The translations under genes and the position numbers were made by a program. This document shows, piece by piece, positions 13,118 through 24,580 of a stretch of DNA of 64,000 nt. The stretch's first letter is position 1; every line of letters begins with the position of its first letter. The notes beneath the pieces were generated by a model. The model saw nothing but the letters and a program-made list of their open reading frames with translations. It did no database searches and was not told the DNA's origin. This DNA comes from Hemileia vastatrix (lineage: Eukaryota > Basidiomycota > Pucciniomycetes > Pucciniales > Zaghouaniaceae): NCBI GenBank assembly GCA_030280995.1, contig JASXTE010000014.1, positions 20,559,650-20,623,649 on the forward strand, in the 5' to 3' direction.

Positions 13118-14574
13118 TAAGTTCAAAGCTGCACATCACTACTTCAAGATGAAACTCCATATAATGTAATCAATGAATGATATATTATAATGAATTTTAC
13201 TAGAGACTTTTCAAAAATGGTGATTAAGAATACTTATTATAATTTTTTAAATTTTTATTATTATTCTATCTCTTGAAAGGAGATGGCCATATCTCAATTT
13301 AATTAGTTTTTCCTCAGAAAAATTTATTCTTGATCTAAATAAAATTGCATCACTATTAACTAGATGTTATTATACAATTTTAACAATTTTTTTATCTGAA
13401 CATAGTTGAAAGTATGTATAAATTAAAGTGTTTCCACATAGTCTTACTATTATCCCAACATTATTTTCACATTTAGATTTCATTATAACTGTAAAATAAG
13501 TTTTTCAATAATTTTAATAATACCTTAATATTTAATAATTTAGTTACATAGTAGATTTTTTATCCTTTTTTTTTATGAGGCTTATTATATAAACACTACT
13601 TTTAGATTTTATCCATTTTGATGTCTGATAATTTAAATTTTCATTTAACTACCCAAATTATATCAAAAAAAATTCAAAAGTATATTTTTTTAATGTACTC
13701 TTTTTGATAAACTTATCATTTCTTATAGGTTATTCTTCAACTATTTATTGTAATTAACTACCCACTCATTTATGGTCTGTTATTGTTGTTCATTACATAC
13801 AGACAAAATAAGGATACTCTCATATTATATTGGAGTTTTAAATTAAAAAGTAAATACTAGTGGCTGGTATTAAATATGAAGTTGTTATAACTAAGTTGAA
13901 CATTAATTAATTATTAAATGGCATTTTATATTACAAATTTTATTGAATGTATATAAAAATAACACTCAAGAAATATATATAAGATATATATATAACCATT
14001 GTATATCAAAAATGAAGTACTTATCAACATGGTCTTTTTAAATGATTTTCAAATTTACTTAAAGAGACATTAATATTACCAATTCAAATTTTATATCAAA
14101 TACAACAATATTATTATTTCATTTTTAATTATTTTACAAAAAATTTGAGTTTCAAAGTAATTTAATTCAGTATTTAATGAATGTTTTTGAAAAATATTTT
14201 TAAAAATAGAAATAACCCCTCACAAAAAAAAATATAATTTTTTTTACTTACAATTTGCACCATATTTCTACCCTTAAAATATTTGTATTCTTCTAACAAA
14301 AATATTTTTTAAATAAATTTAAAATTTTTTTCATTATTCAATTACAAAATGTCAAATTTATAATTTATTTTACCTTACTAAAAAATTTAGTTGAAAATTT
14401 AATTTTGTATTTCCAAAAAATAAACTTTAATGTCAAAAATTAAAAAAACAAAATTATAAATATAATTATGAGAAAGAGGTAGATTAAATTTATAATATTC
14501 ATATAAAAAAAATTCATATATTTTATGGTGTTTGAATTTTAAATTTAATGTATTAAAAATTAATTATTAAATAA
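13118..14574. other. gene-free AT-rich spacer
   Basis: Very AT-rich sequence between the 831-bp element and the hairpin cluster; no coding region or ordered repeat recognised. Confidence 0.5.
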
Positions 14575-15347
14575 CCAAGCCAAATGAAATTGGCTTGGAT
14601 TTTCGGTATCACTAGAACTTATTTTTTTTCTTATACTCACATTTTAATTTTTAATTTTTTTTTTTCTACATTTCTCATTTTTTTTTTATGATTTTTAATG
14701 TTTTTAAGACCGAAGTTGCTTTCAAACAACTTCGGTCTAACGTTTCTCTCACTTTCCCACCAGATTGCACCTGGTAGGGAAAGTCGCTTCCATTTTAGAG
14801 ACCAAAGTCCCTTGCAGGGACTTTGGTTTCTCTGTGTGCATTGCACAGCCAGAAAAAAACTGGCTGTGCAATGCACTGCATGCAGCACATGCAACACGCA
14901 TCGCTGCTGCAAGTAATGCGCATTGCATGCAGCAGAAATGCGCGTTGCATGCAGCAGCAATGCAGGCTGCATGTGCTGCATGCAACGCGCGTTTCTGCTG
15001 CATGCAGCGTGCATTGCAAATGCTGCGCATATCTCATGCAGCTGACTTGATATCAGCTGCATGAAATATGGTAGCAATTGTGCAACGCGCGTTACTTGCA
15101 GCAGCAACGTGCGTTGCACACTGCTTTGGCCACCTCCCAGCCTAGTAAATTAGCTGGGAGGGTGGCAAACATTACAGCAAGCAATCGAAGTCGCTTTTAG
15201 AGACTTCGATTGCTTGAAAGAGACACTTCCAGCCAGGGGAAACCTGGCTGGAAGTACTAAATTGCAATGTAAGGGACCCAAGCCAATTTCAAAGGCTTGG
15301 GTCATAAATTAAGGTTTCTAAAAAGCAGCCAGTATAAATCTGGCTGC
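14575..15347. repeat. cluster of 13 tandem GC-rich hairpins
   Basis: Consecutive non-overlapping inverted repeats with 8-45-bp stems and mostly 5-10-nt loops. Stem pairs: 14575-14583/14590-14598; 14707-14718/14727-14738; 14751-14763/14771-14784; 14801-14811/14817-14827; 14836-14852/14860-14876 (17 bp, perfect); a long stem 14913-15017; 15034-15045/15053-15064; 15080-15093/15106-15119; 15129-15141/15153-15166; 15178-15192/15202-15216; 15225-15237/15243-15255; 15275-15284/15294-15303; 15325-15332/15340-15347. Weaker TAGCTAC/GTAGCTA pairs follow at 15698-15721. The hairpins differ in sequence, so this is not a simple tandem duplication. All reading frames here (up to 160 codons) are by-products. 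Confidence 0.92.
14913..15017. repeat. long imperfect hairpin in the cluster
   Basis: The inner arms 14929-14956 and 14974-15001 are complementary over 28 bp with one mismatch. The stem extends outward about 15 bp with a few mismatches, giving about 44 bp around a 17-nt loop. It is rich in GCATGCAGCA and TGCGCG words. If transcribed it would fold like a small-RNA precursor, but there is no sequence evidence of transcription. Confidence 0.8.
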
Positions 15348-17093
15348 AATAAAAAGTAAATTTTTTAAATAAAATACATAAAAAAATAAAAATTTGTTCA
15401 AATAAAATATACAACACTCTTTCGCCAGTAAGAAACAGCCTTCCATTGTTACACATAGAAACAAAATCAAATGTTTCTTTCATCAACATTGGCCATGTTT
15501 CAATATTTTGAACCAAGTAAGATCAGGAAAAAGGTCACGGCAAAAAAATTGCATAATTAAAAGTCTCCCAATTTAATATGGTGCGGAGGTTCATATTTTA
15601 GAAATAGGTGGTGCACATTATAGTTTCCTTTAAAAAAATTCAAAAATGAATTAATTTTGGCGCAATGTAAATTTAAATGTGATGAGTGTATGTTTTTTAG
15701 CTACGTGAAACATGGTAGCTAGAATTATGTGGCGTCAATTTTTTTTAGATGTGAAATTCAGTGTTCCACAAATGTGCATCTGTACAACATGCAGCTAAGT
15801 AAATTCTAGCTGGAATTAGTATATGCATGGGAAAAAATGATCATGCTGTGTACAGTGCCTTGGCAACATCATTCTTGGAATTTAGATGAAGTTTATCATA
15901 TGACTTGGTGAGCTGCATTTTTTTGAAAATGTGATCAGTGAAAATTCATGATATATACATCTGTTTGCCACCCAATTTATTTTTCCTTTCTCTTTCTCAC
16001 TTACCTTTTTCAAAAATTATCAATCATATTTTTGCTTTATCATTTTGAATTATTGGTACTATTTTCTTGACCTTATCTGATTACCGGTAAGCAAATTTTT
16101 CTTGCTATTGCATTTCATATCATTTTGGTTTGTTACACTTTTTTACACTTTTGACAAGTTAATCTAATGATTCTAATTCTGAATTTATTTTTATGGTATC
16201 TTTTACTGTACCCTTTCGATTCATTATAAAATAATTCTTTTTCAGTTAACTTAAAGTTTTTTTATTTGTTTGTCAATTTACTTTTCTTTATTCCTTATCA
16301 AAAATGTTCAATTTATTTATCTAACCATTTATTTTTTAAAACAGTGATTATAAAATAAACTTTATAATTAATTTTGATCAATCAGCTACAAATGGAAGAA
16401 GATTTTATAGACATGTAAGTTCATGTTTTGCTTATCATTTTTCTATATTTCTTTAATACTTTCTCAACCATTATATTATTAATATGAAAAGTAAAACATC
16501 ATCTCGTACTTGCTGAAAGCATACAGGATAATGTTTTGCTTTTCATAATAATAATTAGATTTTTTGTACTTTACCTTTAATTTATTGATTTTTAAGTTGT
16601 TTCAAAGTCTCGTACTTGCTGAAAGCATACAGGACAATGCTACAATTTAAAAATTAATAATTTATTGAAGTATAACTTTCTAAGTCAATATATTGATCAG
16701 AGCAAGATTTTTCATTTTATATATGTGGATATCATAATTCCGTAAATTTTTTAATATTACTAGTGTATTGGAGTTATACTTTCATTATATTATTAATATT
16801 AAGTGTAGAGCCAAATCTCGTACTTGCTGAATGCATACAGGATAAAGCTATACTCTTTATATGTATAATTTAATAAAGTATACCTTTGAAACGCTTTCTT
16901 AATATTTGAAATAAAGAAAAAGTATATAAATTTACTAATATGTAGATATGCTAACTTTTGTATTTCTAATATTGAAGATATGATAAAGTTAAAGGTATCA
17001 TTGACTGATAATTGAAATTATGTTACTATTTTCTAATTTTTGATTTTTTTCTATTTTAAATCAAAATTGAATTCTCTTAGGATTGAACCATCA
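15348..17093. other. region upstream of the TET/JBP-like gene
   Basis: Non-coding apart from possible 5' untranslated exons. It contains the weak hairpins near 15700 and three copies of a satellite-related motif (separate entry). Confidence 0.5.
16440..16880 (+). repeat. three copies of a motif shared with the 610-bp satellite
   Basis: TCTCGTACTTGCTGAAAGCA followed by TACAGGATAATG recurs near 16502, 16606 and 16817. The third copy is preceded by CATTATATTATTAATATTAA, as in the satellite monomers, where the matching block reads ACTCGTGTGCCAAATGCATA and CCGGGTGATG. The shared block is about 80 bp and lies 0.2-0.65 kb upstream of the TET/JBP start, so it may be a promoter or protein-binding unit. 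That role is inference. Confidence 0.7.
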
Positions 17094-18304
17094 ATGAGTA
17101 ACGATTTGAAAAAAAAAAAACGGCCAGGGAAGAACTCTAACAATAGGTGGGCGAAAGACATTGCTACTGGAATGAAACTTGTAAACGCTCTTGGAATGGA
17201 TACAAACGGGAAGAAGCCACATTTCTATGCACAATCTTATGCAAATAATATGACAGATTGCAATAATTATTACAATTTTTTTCCTGGATGTAGTATTTAT
17301 AAACCAAAAGGTGTCTTAATACCTAATGTTCTTGTGCAGACTTTTGAAATTCATGAGCTCAAAGAACTAGATATGTTAGAAGCTACGGTGCGATGCATTA
17401 AGGATCTTTCTTACTGCGAACATGAAATTAAAAATAATGGTTATCATCAAAGAGCTGGTGGTTTTGGAAAAATGTTTGGTGGTGGCTTTATTTTAGATAG
17501 AAAGAAATCTTTACATATTCGTAAGTATCACTTTTTTTAATTTAAATACTGAATTTTTGAATGCTTTTCCTTGCAGATGAATACACTGATGATATTGTAA
17601 AAACGGATGAATATAAAAAACGAATGAAGAGGATTGCAATGTACTTTGAATATTTTTTTAAAAAAATATCATATGTAAAGTACAATGAGGCAACTAATCT
17701 TTGCGCAAAACTTGGTATTCCTGGATTTTCAAAAGTTTCTAGTGAAGAAGAGGGTGTACCGTTTGCTAGTAATTTAACTTGGACATCTGGAGGGAATGGT
17801 AATGGGTTCTCTAATGAGGTTCATCTCGATAAGGATGCAAGTGAGTATACTTTAGGAATATTTTTTCCTAAAGATACAGAAAAAAACACCATTCATATGA
17901 AGTATGATAAGACCCAACCACGACAAATAGGTGGAGAACTTATGTTTCCCGAAATTCGAAGTAAAATCAACTTTGAAGCAACTAATGGAATAACAGTGAC
18001 ATTATGGCCTGCCAATCAACTAAGGCATTTTACCTCAAGATGTCATGAAATTCCTGGCTTCACTAGGATAGGTTCTTCTATTCAAATCAGCACTAGACTT
18101 TTTCATGCTATAGAAAAGCTTAATGTTTTTGATATTGATATTTCAGAATACTTAGAAATTAAAAAAGAAAAATTTAGGTTAGAATATTTGATTAGTGCTT
18201 TGAGAGTTTTTTTGAAAAGAGATGACTTAATAGAGGAAGAAATAGAATCAGCAAAGTATTATTTATCTAATGTTAAGACAAATCTAAAAAATCTAGATAT
18301 ATAA
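17094..18304 (+). CDS. TET/JBP-like 2OG-Fe(II) dioxygenase
   Basis: Two exons, 17094-17520 and 17577-18304, joined by a 56-nt GTAAGT...TTGCAG intron, give 384 aa without a stop. The first exon starts with a Lys-rich N-terminus after the ATG. The second carries the dioxygenase fold: an H-x-D iron site (NEVHLDKDAS), a downstream His in LRHFTS, and Arg in FTRIGSS as the probable 2-oxoglutarate anchor. TET/JBP family members oxidise thymine or 5-methylcytosine in DNA. In basidiomycetes such genes are expanded and linked to DNA transposons, chiefly of the KDZ class (Iyer and colleagues). Whether this copy acts on methylcytosine is not known. It is one of only two cargo genes that look fully intact. 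It shares its intron position with the decayed copy at 811-2104. An ATG 54 nt upstream is in frame, but I prefer the internal one because a CTTAG acceptor-like site lies between them. Confidence 0.85.
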
Positions 18305-19103
18305 ATATTAAAAATTTATATTATATATACACAACTTAATGCAAATTTAAACATGATAAATACTGGGAGTAGCTGTAACATTTTCAGTTTTGATAATTAT
18401 AGTATTATCTATTTTTTTTATTTGTGAAATAAAATAATTTTTTTTCATAATATTATAAGAAAATTTGATTTACTTTTGAGGAAATATATAAGTTGTGAAA
18501 TCTTTAAATGTCATTTTTATTAAATTGGTAGCAAAGGTTCTAAAATAAAAAAAACTATAATAAAGAATTTGAAATATATTAGCCATAAAAATGTGCTTTT
18601 AATGCTACCAAATTAACTGTATAGTATTTTAGGTCAAACAGGCTTATTAATAAAAAAGGTAATAATAAAGAGTTGAAGAAAGAATTTTGAATCAATAATA
18701 GATTAAATTGTATTTTTTTAAGAATGTACTCATTTAATTATTTAAATTGTTCTACTTCTGATTAAAAATGTTACAATCAACAAAAATATTTGTAATAAAT
18801 AATAGATTATATAATATTAAAGGTAAAGTAACAAAACTAGAGCAGTTATCATATTTTTATATAAACAATAAAATATTTAAGAATTTAATACAAGTATTTG
18901 AAATCATATAAGTAGATTTTAAAATCTTTGTTATTGCTGGACTTACAATAATTTTTTTTAATAATTAATTTAGAAAATCATGTCAAAGGTTACTTAATAA
19001 ATTTCAAAGATGGTCACATTTTTGACGTATTTGAAGGAAAATAACTTGAATTATACAAGATATATCATATAGACAGAACTTTATCTATTTACATGTTGGA
19101 ATA
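18305..19103. other. convergent intergenic spacer
   Basis: AT-rich 800 bp between the 3' ends of the TET/JBP gene (+) and the 687-aa gene (-). Nothing recognised. Confidence 0.5.
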
Positions 19104-21534
19104 TTAATTTATTGAAAGGCTATGTTTAGCAAAAAAAGGTGATACTGGCTGAATGGAGCTCCAGTGATTAAGAAAATCTGCAGAAATAGCCCTAGCAATT
19201 CCCGGAGGACTTGGGGTATCAAATTTTAAAGGAAATGGATCACACTTGCCTATAAAAGGTTTTATTAATGTTAAAATATAGTTATTTAAATTTTTCCAAA
19301 TTATTTCTTCCATCAAATGATTTTTTTTTTCATGTAAATTAAGAAACTTAACTTCTGATATTACCTCCAAGCAATCAGCTGCTGAAGCCAATCTATGATC
19401 TTGAGAGCTCAGAAATAAACCACGGACACCATCAATTATATAGAATGTGAAAGATTGATATCGGTGGTGGGAGTATTCAGAATTTATTTTGTTTAGTGCA
19501 GCCTTTTGTTTCTCTCTCATTATAGTCAGTTCAGTATTTTCGTTTTTCTCACTTGATTGTTGAGCTTCACTAGTCTTGCCACTTGATATTGTTGCAGCAC
19601 AATATTTTGATTTAAGAATGATAATTGACATAATTATATCAATGATAATATTGCTGATTTGAAGAAGAGTTGACATTGATATATCATGGGTTTGAAGTGC
19701 AGTGGGACCAACTTCTAAGCCATCAGAAATCGTACTCTTCAGATTTGAAAGGTGAGCTAGAAGCTGAAGACCACGTTCAATTGGACAATCTGAGTTAATG
19801 TTTTGATGTGATGGAAGCTGGCTGAATTCATGTGCGGTCAGATAAAGTGAAGATGATATAAGAGATACCCATGAAGAACGGCAGTGGTCACTTGGGATCA
19901 TTAATCTCATGAGCATTCGGATAAGATTGGATTCAGGGTGATCCGTTTTCTTTGTTGAGGAAAGAATTTCAGTATTTAAACCATCAGGATCACATAAATC
20001 TTCCATTTTTTTGAAATCAATATTATCGAGTACCCATAGCTGTGAGCTATCAATCTCTAAAAAAATATTTGCTACAAAAGGAAAAAAAAAATAAGTAAAA
20101 GAACAAAAGTCAAGACTAAAAATTATGGTAACTTACATAACTCAGTAAGTTTTGAAAGCCAATCTTCTCCACAAGATTTTTCCCAATGAAAAGTAAACAT
20201 TGGAATATTTGACATGGGTTCTTGGGAATAAGTAGAAGAGCGTAATTCGAGGAGAGTAACAATTTCCAACCACGACCTGAGGACCTTTGCCGTGCTGATT
20301 CTACCTTTATAAAAATTATGAATTTTACAGAATTCCTCCTGCAAATCAGATTCTTTTAGAACTGAGGGTGAATAAGTTAGAGGTTTTTTCGATATCTTGA
20401 TTGGAGTTGATTTCATTGGTAGAGAAGCTTTCAGAATGGTCAAAGTAGGTAATTTAGCAGGTGATGGGTATTGCTTCTTAGAAATGAAGGAATTTGGTGA
20501 TGAGCTGTTTGAATCATCATCTTTATCAAACATATCAACATGTCTTGAAGAAGATTTTAAACTTTGCTTTTTTTGATGAACAAGCATAGCTTCATATTCT
20601 GATAGTTGATCATCGCTATTTTCATTGCTCTTTTCATCATCTTCATCAGGGAGAGGGCGTTTATGGATGGAACAATCTACAGCAGGTGAGTTTCTGGTAC
20701 AAAATATCAAAAGAAAGATAAAAAGTACAATATGTAAGCAATAAAAGAGATATATGATTGAATTTTAAAGATAAAAGAATAACAATAAAAAAAAAAGGAA
20801 ACAAGAATATACTCATTATCAAAACCTTTGCTTTTTTTTGAGATTTATTATTTGATACATCAGAAAATTCATTAGCAGAAGCCGGTTTAATACGTCGAAC
20901 AAAAGAGGAGCCTTGGGATAATCTCTTTTTCTTGGAGCGGATAACAGGTGTTTCAAGATTTTCCTTAGAAGTTGAAGCATGAGTTGAAGCTGATGGTTCA
21001 TCTGTCTCATCATCATCCCTAATGACAATGACTTCATCAGGAGGAATCATACCCTCCTCATAAGCTACAAATATATATGAAGAAAAAAAAATATTAATAA
21101 TCTTATCTACTAATTTAAAAGGAGACAAAAAAGGTGATGAACATACATTTTTCAAGGCTTTTCACATATTGGAGTAATTCATTACAAGGGTTAGATAAAT
21201 ATGAAGGAGAAGGATTATTGTTAAGGATCTTGACAAGCTCTTCTGTTTTATCTCTAGCCAATTCAAGTAAATTGTGATACTGAACTCTTGTTATTTCCTG
21301 CCTCTCATTGCTAAGTACAGGAGGGTTAGGTGCCATGCCATGTGGCAGACATGGTGCAAGCTCAAAAGCTTCAAAGCGAGTATCAATCAGAGAGTGGGAT
21401 GAAACACATTTGGGTGCTGGAAAATCAAATTTTTGAAAAAAAAAGATATAGAACATAAGTGAAATATATAAATTAAGAGAGAGGAACATGATATACATAC
21501 AAAGTGGAGGTGTAGGATTTTGTATACTAGACAT
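19104..21534 (-). CDS. 687-aa cargo protein of unknown function
   Basis: Five exons in consistent phase: 21534-21501, 21416-21147, 21064-20813, 20676-20137 and 20071-19104. They total 2064 nt with no internal stop. I do not recognise the family. The N-terminal third is Pro-poor and partly helical; residues about 100-250 are acidic and Ser/Lys-rich (DDDETDEP, KSKKKRLS-like basic patches, DEDDEKSNENSDD) and look disordered with possible nuclear localisation signals. The C-terminal exon is a 320-residue mostly helical domain ending in Pro- and Phe-containing segments. The general look is of a nuclear, DNA- or chromatin-associated protein, which is inference only. It sits between the TET/JBP gene and the palindrome field inside the 28.7-kb element. 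Its intactness next to broken neighbours suggests recent function or chance. Confidence 0.75.
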
Positions 21535-22559
21535 ATTGATTAATGAATATTAAAAAAAAGTATTCGATATCAAAAAATTATGATGTAATATGATGAATAA
21601 TTATAAGAAACTCTATTCTAGAAAATTGAAGTTGATATTTTAATAGGATAAAAAATTGAATAAGATTAAAATTAAAGTGAGGATGAAAGAAACAGAAAAC
21701 ATAAAGAGGGGGATTTTATATTATTTGAGCTTTTTTTAACATGTATTATTCATAGTGGGGTAAACTGAGTAACATGCTAAATCACAATCTGTTTATATTG
21801 AAGCGAAATTTGATGTAGCTAACAGAAAATACTAGTAATTCTTTGGGGACTTTTAGTGTGAAAAACAAATAATAACAAATTTATATCCCATATTCAAATT
21901 GCCACAGGTAAATACAAAATTTTTTAAATTAGAATTTACTCCTAAACAATGGAGATACACTTAATTAGTATATTATATGAAAAAAAAGGATAATCCTTTA
22001 TGAATATTTGTTAAATTTAATTTCAGATGACAATGCAAGATTCACATATATACTGATATGCCTCATCAAACAAGAAATGAATTATAAATATAAAATTGGT
22101 AACATTAGAATTTAAGATAAGAATTTGTTTTTTAAGAGACAGGAGGAGTGTCAGGCTAGGGTGTGGGCACCGTGACCAAACCTTTGATAAACTTGGATAC
22201 AACTAAGGGAAAAAAAAAAATTGAATAGTTTTATTTTGCAATATATCTTAGTCTGCACAAGATATTGCATTGTTGTCCCTAACTATACCAAAATTGTTAC
22301 TTTTCAAAAGTTATAGGACTACTAAGTTGATAAAATATTATTATGAATCACCCAATGAAATACCTTAAGCAACATTCAAAATTATTAAAATATTAATATT
22401 CAATTTGAGATTTGGATTAGCTAATTTTTCACAACTTACCACAGTTTTGATTAATATAATAAAACTTGAAAAAAATTGTTGAGATAACCTAGAAATGGGT
22501 GCAAGAAAATGATGAAACATATGAATTGAAACTTAACTCATACACTATTGATAAACTTC
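21535..22559. other. AT-rich spacer upstream of the 687-aa gene
   Basis: About 1 kb containing the presumed promoter of the 687-aa gene. No further coding region or repeat recognised. Confidence 0.5.
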
Positions 22560-23017
22560 ATGGATCCTGATTAATTTCTATCGAAATTAATTTTGAGACT
22601 AGCATATTGAATTTTAGCTATGACCAAGTACTGTAAGTGCCATGGTTTGTATTCAATATATTGGTGTTGAAATTAATTTTGATAGGAATCAACAAGTATC
22701 AGATGGCACCATGCATGAAACACTGACAGAAACCATCAAATTTATGAGGCAATGAACCTCATAATTTCGATCGAAATTAATATAGACCCCTGCATATTGA
22801 ATACAAGCCATTTCACATGGACTACACAGACATAGATAAAATTCAACATGCATGGCTTAATATTAATTTTGATCGAAATTAACCAAGGCATTAAAACATC
22901 AATTTTTATATGGTGTACTTGATCAAACCAGTTTATCTAACTGCTTAGCTTACCTATACTTATAGGAATTTTATGCATAGTCCATGTCCATATTAATTTC
23001 AATCGAAATTAATGTTG

Positions 23018-23290
23018 ACTAATACATAATGAATACATGCTATGCCACTTACACTTTCCAGGCATAGCTACCATTAAATATGCCAGTATCAAAAATTAAT
23101 TTCGATCGAAATTAATGAGCATGATAATCATGAATTTCTGGAGTCAACTGCTTATTTTTATGCATGGTGCCTTGCCAACATTAATTTTGATCGAAATTAC
23201 TTTTGATACTGGCATATTGCATGTATATATGCCTGGAAAGTGTAAGTGGCATAGTGTGTATTCATTATGTATTGGTCAACATTAATTTTG
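23018..23290 (+). repeat. arm 1 of a ~275-bp inverted repeat within the palindrome field
   Basis: It reads AATGTTGACTAATACATAAT through ATGCATGGTGCCTTGCC to GTATTGGTCAACATT. The reverse complement of this arm is found at 24205-24490 with roughly 90% identity by eye. Confidence 0.8.
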
Positions 23291-24204
23291 ATCGAATTTA
23301 ATGTTGACATTTGCATATTGAACCCAAGCCAGAAAACAACCCAGAAGATTCTTCATAAAACTTCCCATTAATTTCGATCGAAATTAAGGCTGACCATATA
23401 CATATTGAATGGTAGTTATATCTGGTCTGAGTAAGTGGAGATTACTTATATTCAATATGTATTGGTCAACATTAATTTTGATCAAAATTAATGAGCATTT
23501 TGATCATGAACTTTTTCAGTCAGTTAGTTGTTTCAATGCATAATGGCATTCCAACATTAATTTTGATCAAAATTAATGTTGAAATGATATAATGCTTTTT
23601 TGCATGACATGTAAAGGACGGCAAGTATTTTTAAGTATTGAAATTTACTATACATGTTGAGGGTAAATATAAAATTTACATATCCATATTAATTTCTATA
23701 AAAATTAATGTTGACCAATACATAATAAATAGTAAATATGCCTGGCTAGTGTAAGTGGCATAGCTTTTTTTCAATCTGCACTTGGCAACATTAATTTCGA
23801 TCGAAATTAAGGTTCATGATTATCATCAATTTATTCAGTCAGTTGCTTACTGTTATGCATGGTAACATGTCAACATTAATTTTAATAAAAATTGAATTTG
23901 ACATGCTACCAAGCATTTTTATGTAAGATGAAAAGTAGGGCACTCTATTGTTAAGTAAACACATTACAATGCATATTGAGCATGTAAATATCATTTACAC
24001 ATTAATATTAATTTCAATCAAAATTAATGTTGACCAATAAACATTGAACACAAGCTTTACAACTTACACACACCAGATATAACTACCATTCAATATGTAT
24101 ATGGTGCTCACTAATTTCGATCGAAATTAATGAGCAGTTTTATGAAGAATTTTTTGGGTCGTTTGCTGGTTTGGGTTCAATATGAAAATGTCAATATTAA
24201 ATTC

Positions 24205-24490
24205 TATTGAAATTAATGTTGACCAATACGTAATGAATACACACTATGCCACTTACACTTTCCAGGAATAGACACCATGCAATATGCAAGTATCAAAAGT
24301 AATTTCGATCGAAATTAATGTTGGCAAGGCACCATGCATAAAAATAAGCAGTTGACTCCAGAAATTCATGATTATCATGCTCATTAATTTCGATCGAAAT
24401 TAATTTTTGATACTGGCATATTTAATGGTAGCAATGCCTGGCAAGTATAAGTGGCATAGCGTGTATTCACTATGTATTGGTCAACATTAA
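24205..24490 (-). repeat. arm 2 of the ~275-bp inverted repeat
   Basis: Includes GGCAAGGCACCATGCATAAA and AGCAGTTGACTCCAGAAATT, the inverted counterparts of the block at about 23115-23180. The two arms are separated by about 0.9 kb that holds further palindromes. Confidence 0.8.
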
Positions 24491-24580
24491 ATTCGATTGA
24501 AATTAATATGGATACATAAATGTGACATAAAGAGGTATGGACCATCAATTTGTTGAAAATACATTTTTATATCTCATACA

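Larger units (their letters stand above)
22560..24510. repeat. field of ~20 palindromes (TTAATTTCGATCGAAATTAA)
   Basis: About 20 copies of the 20-bp palindrome, perfect or with 1-4 changes mostly in the centre (CGATCG, TGATCG, TGATCA, CAATCG), spaced about 80-120 bp apart. Clear copies lie near 22575, 22765, 22865, 22990, 23095, 23182, 23283, 23368, 23473, 23556, 23792, 24112, 24302, 24383 and 24487. Spacers also recur, for example GTGTAAGTGGCATAG and AATGTTGACCAATACATAAT, in both orientations. The region is therefore built of inverted as well as direct copies. Confidence 0.9.

Noticed and set aside
14637..15119. Overlapping frames up to 160 codons on both strands, Cys- and His-rich
   Set aside because: They arise because inverted repeats read open in both directions; composition follows GCATGCAGCA words, and there is no splice or domain support.
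22560..24510. CRISPR-like look of regularly spaced repeats
   Set aside because: The spacers are themselves repeated and inverted, the repeat is a full palindrome with variable centre, and the genome is eukaryotic.
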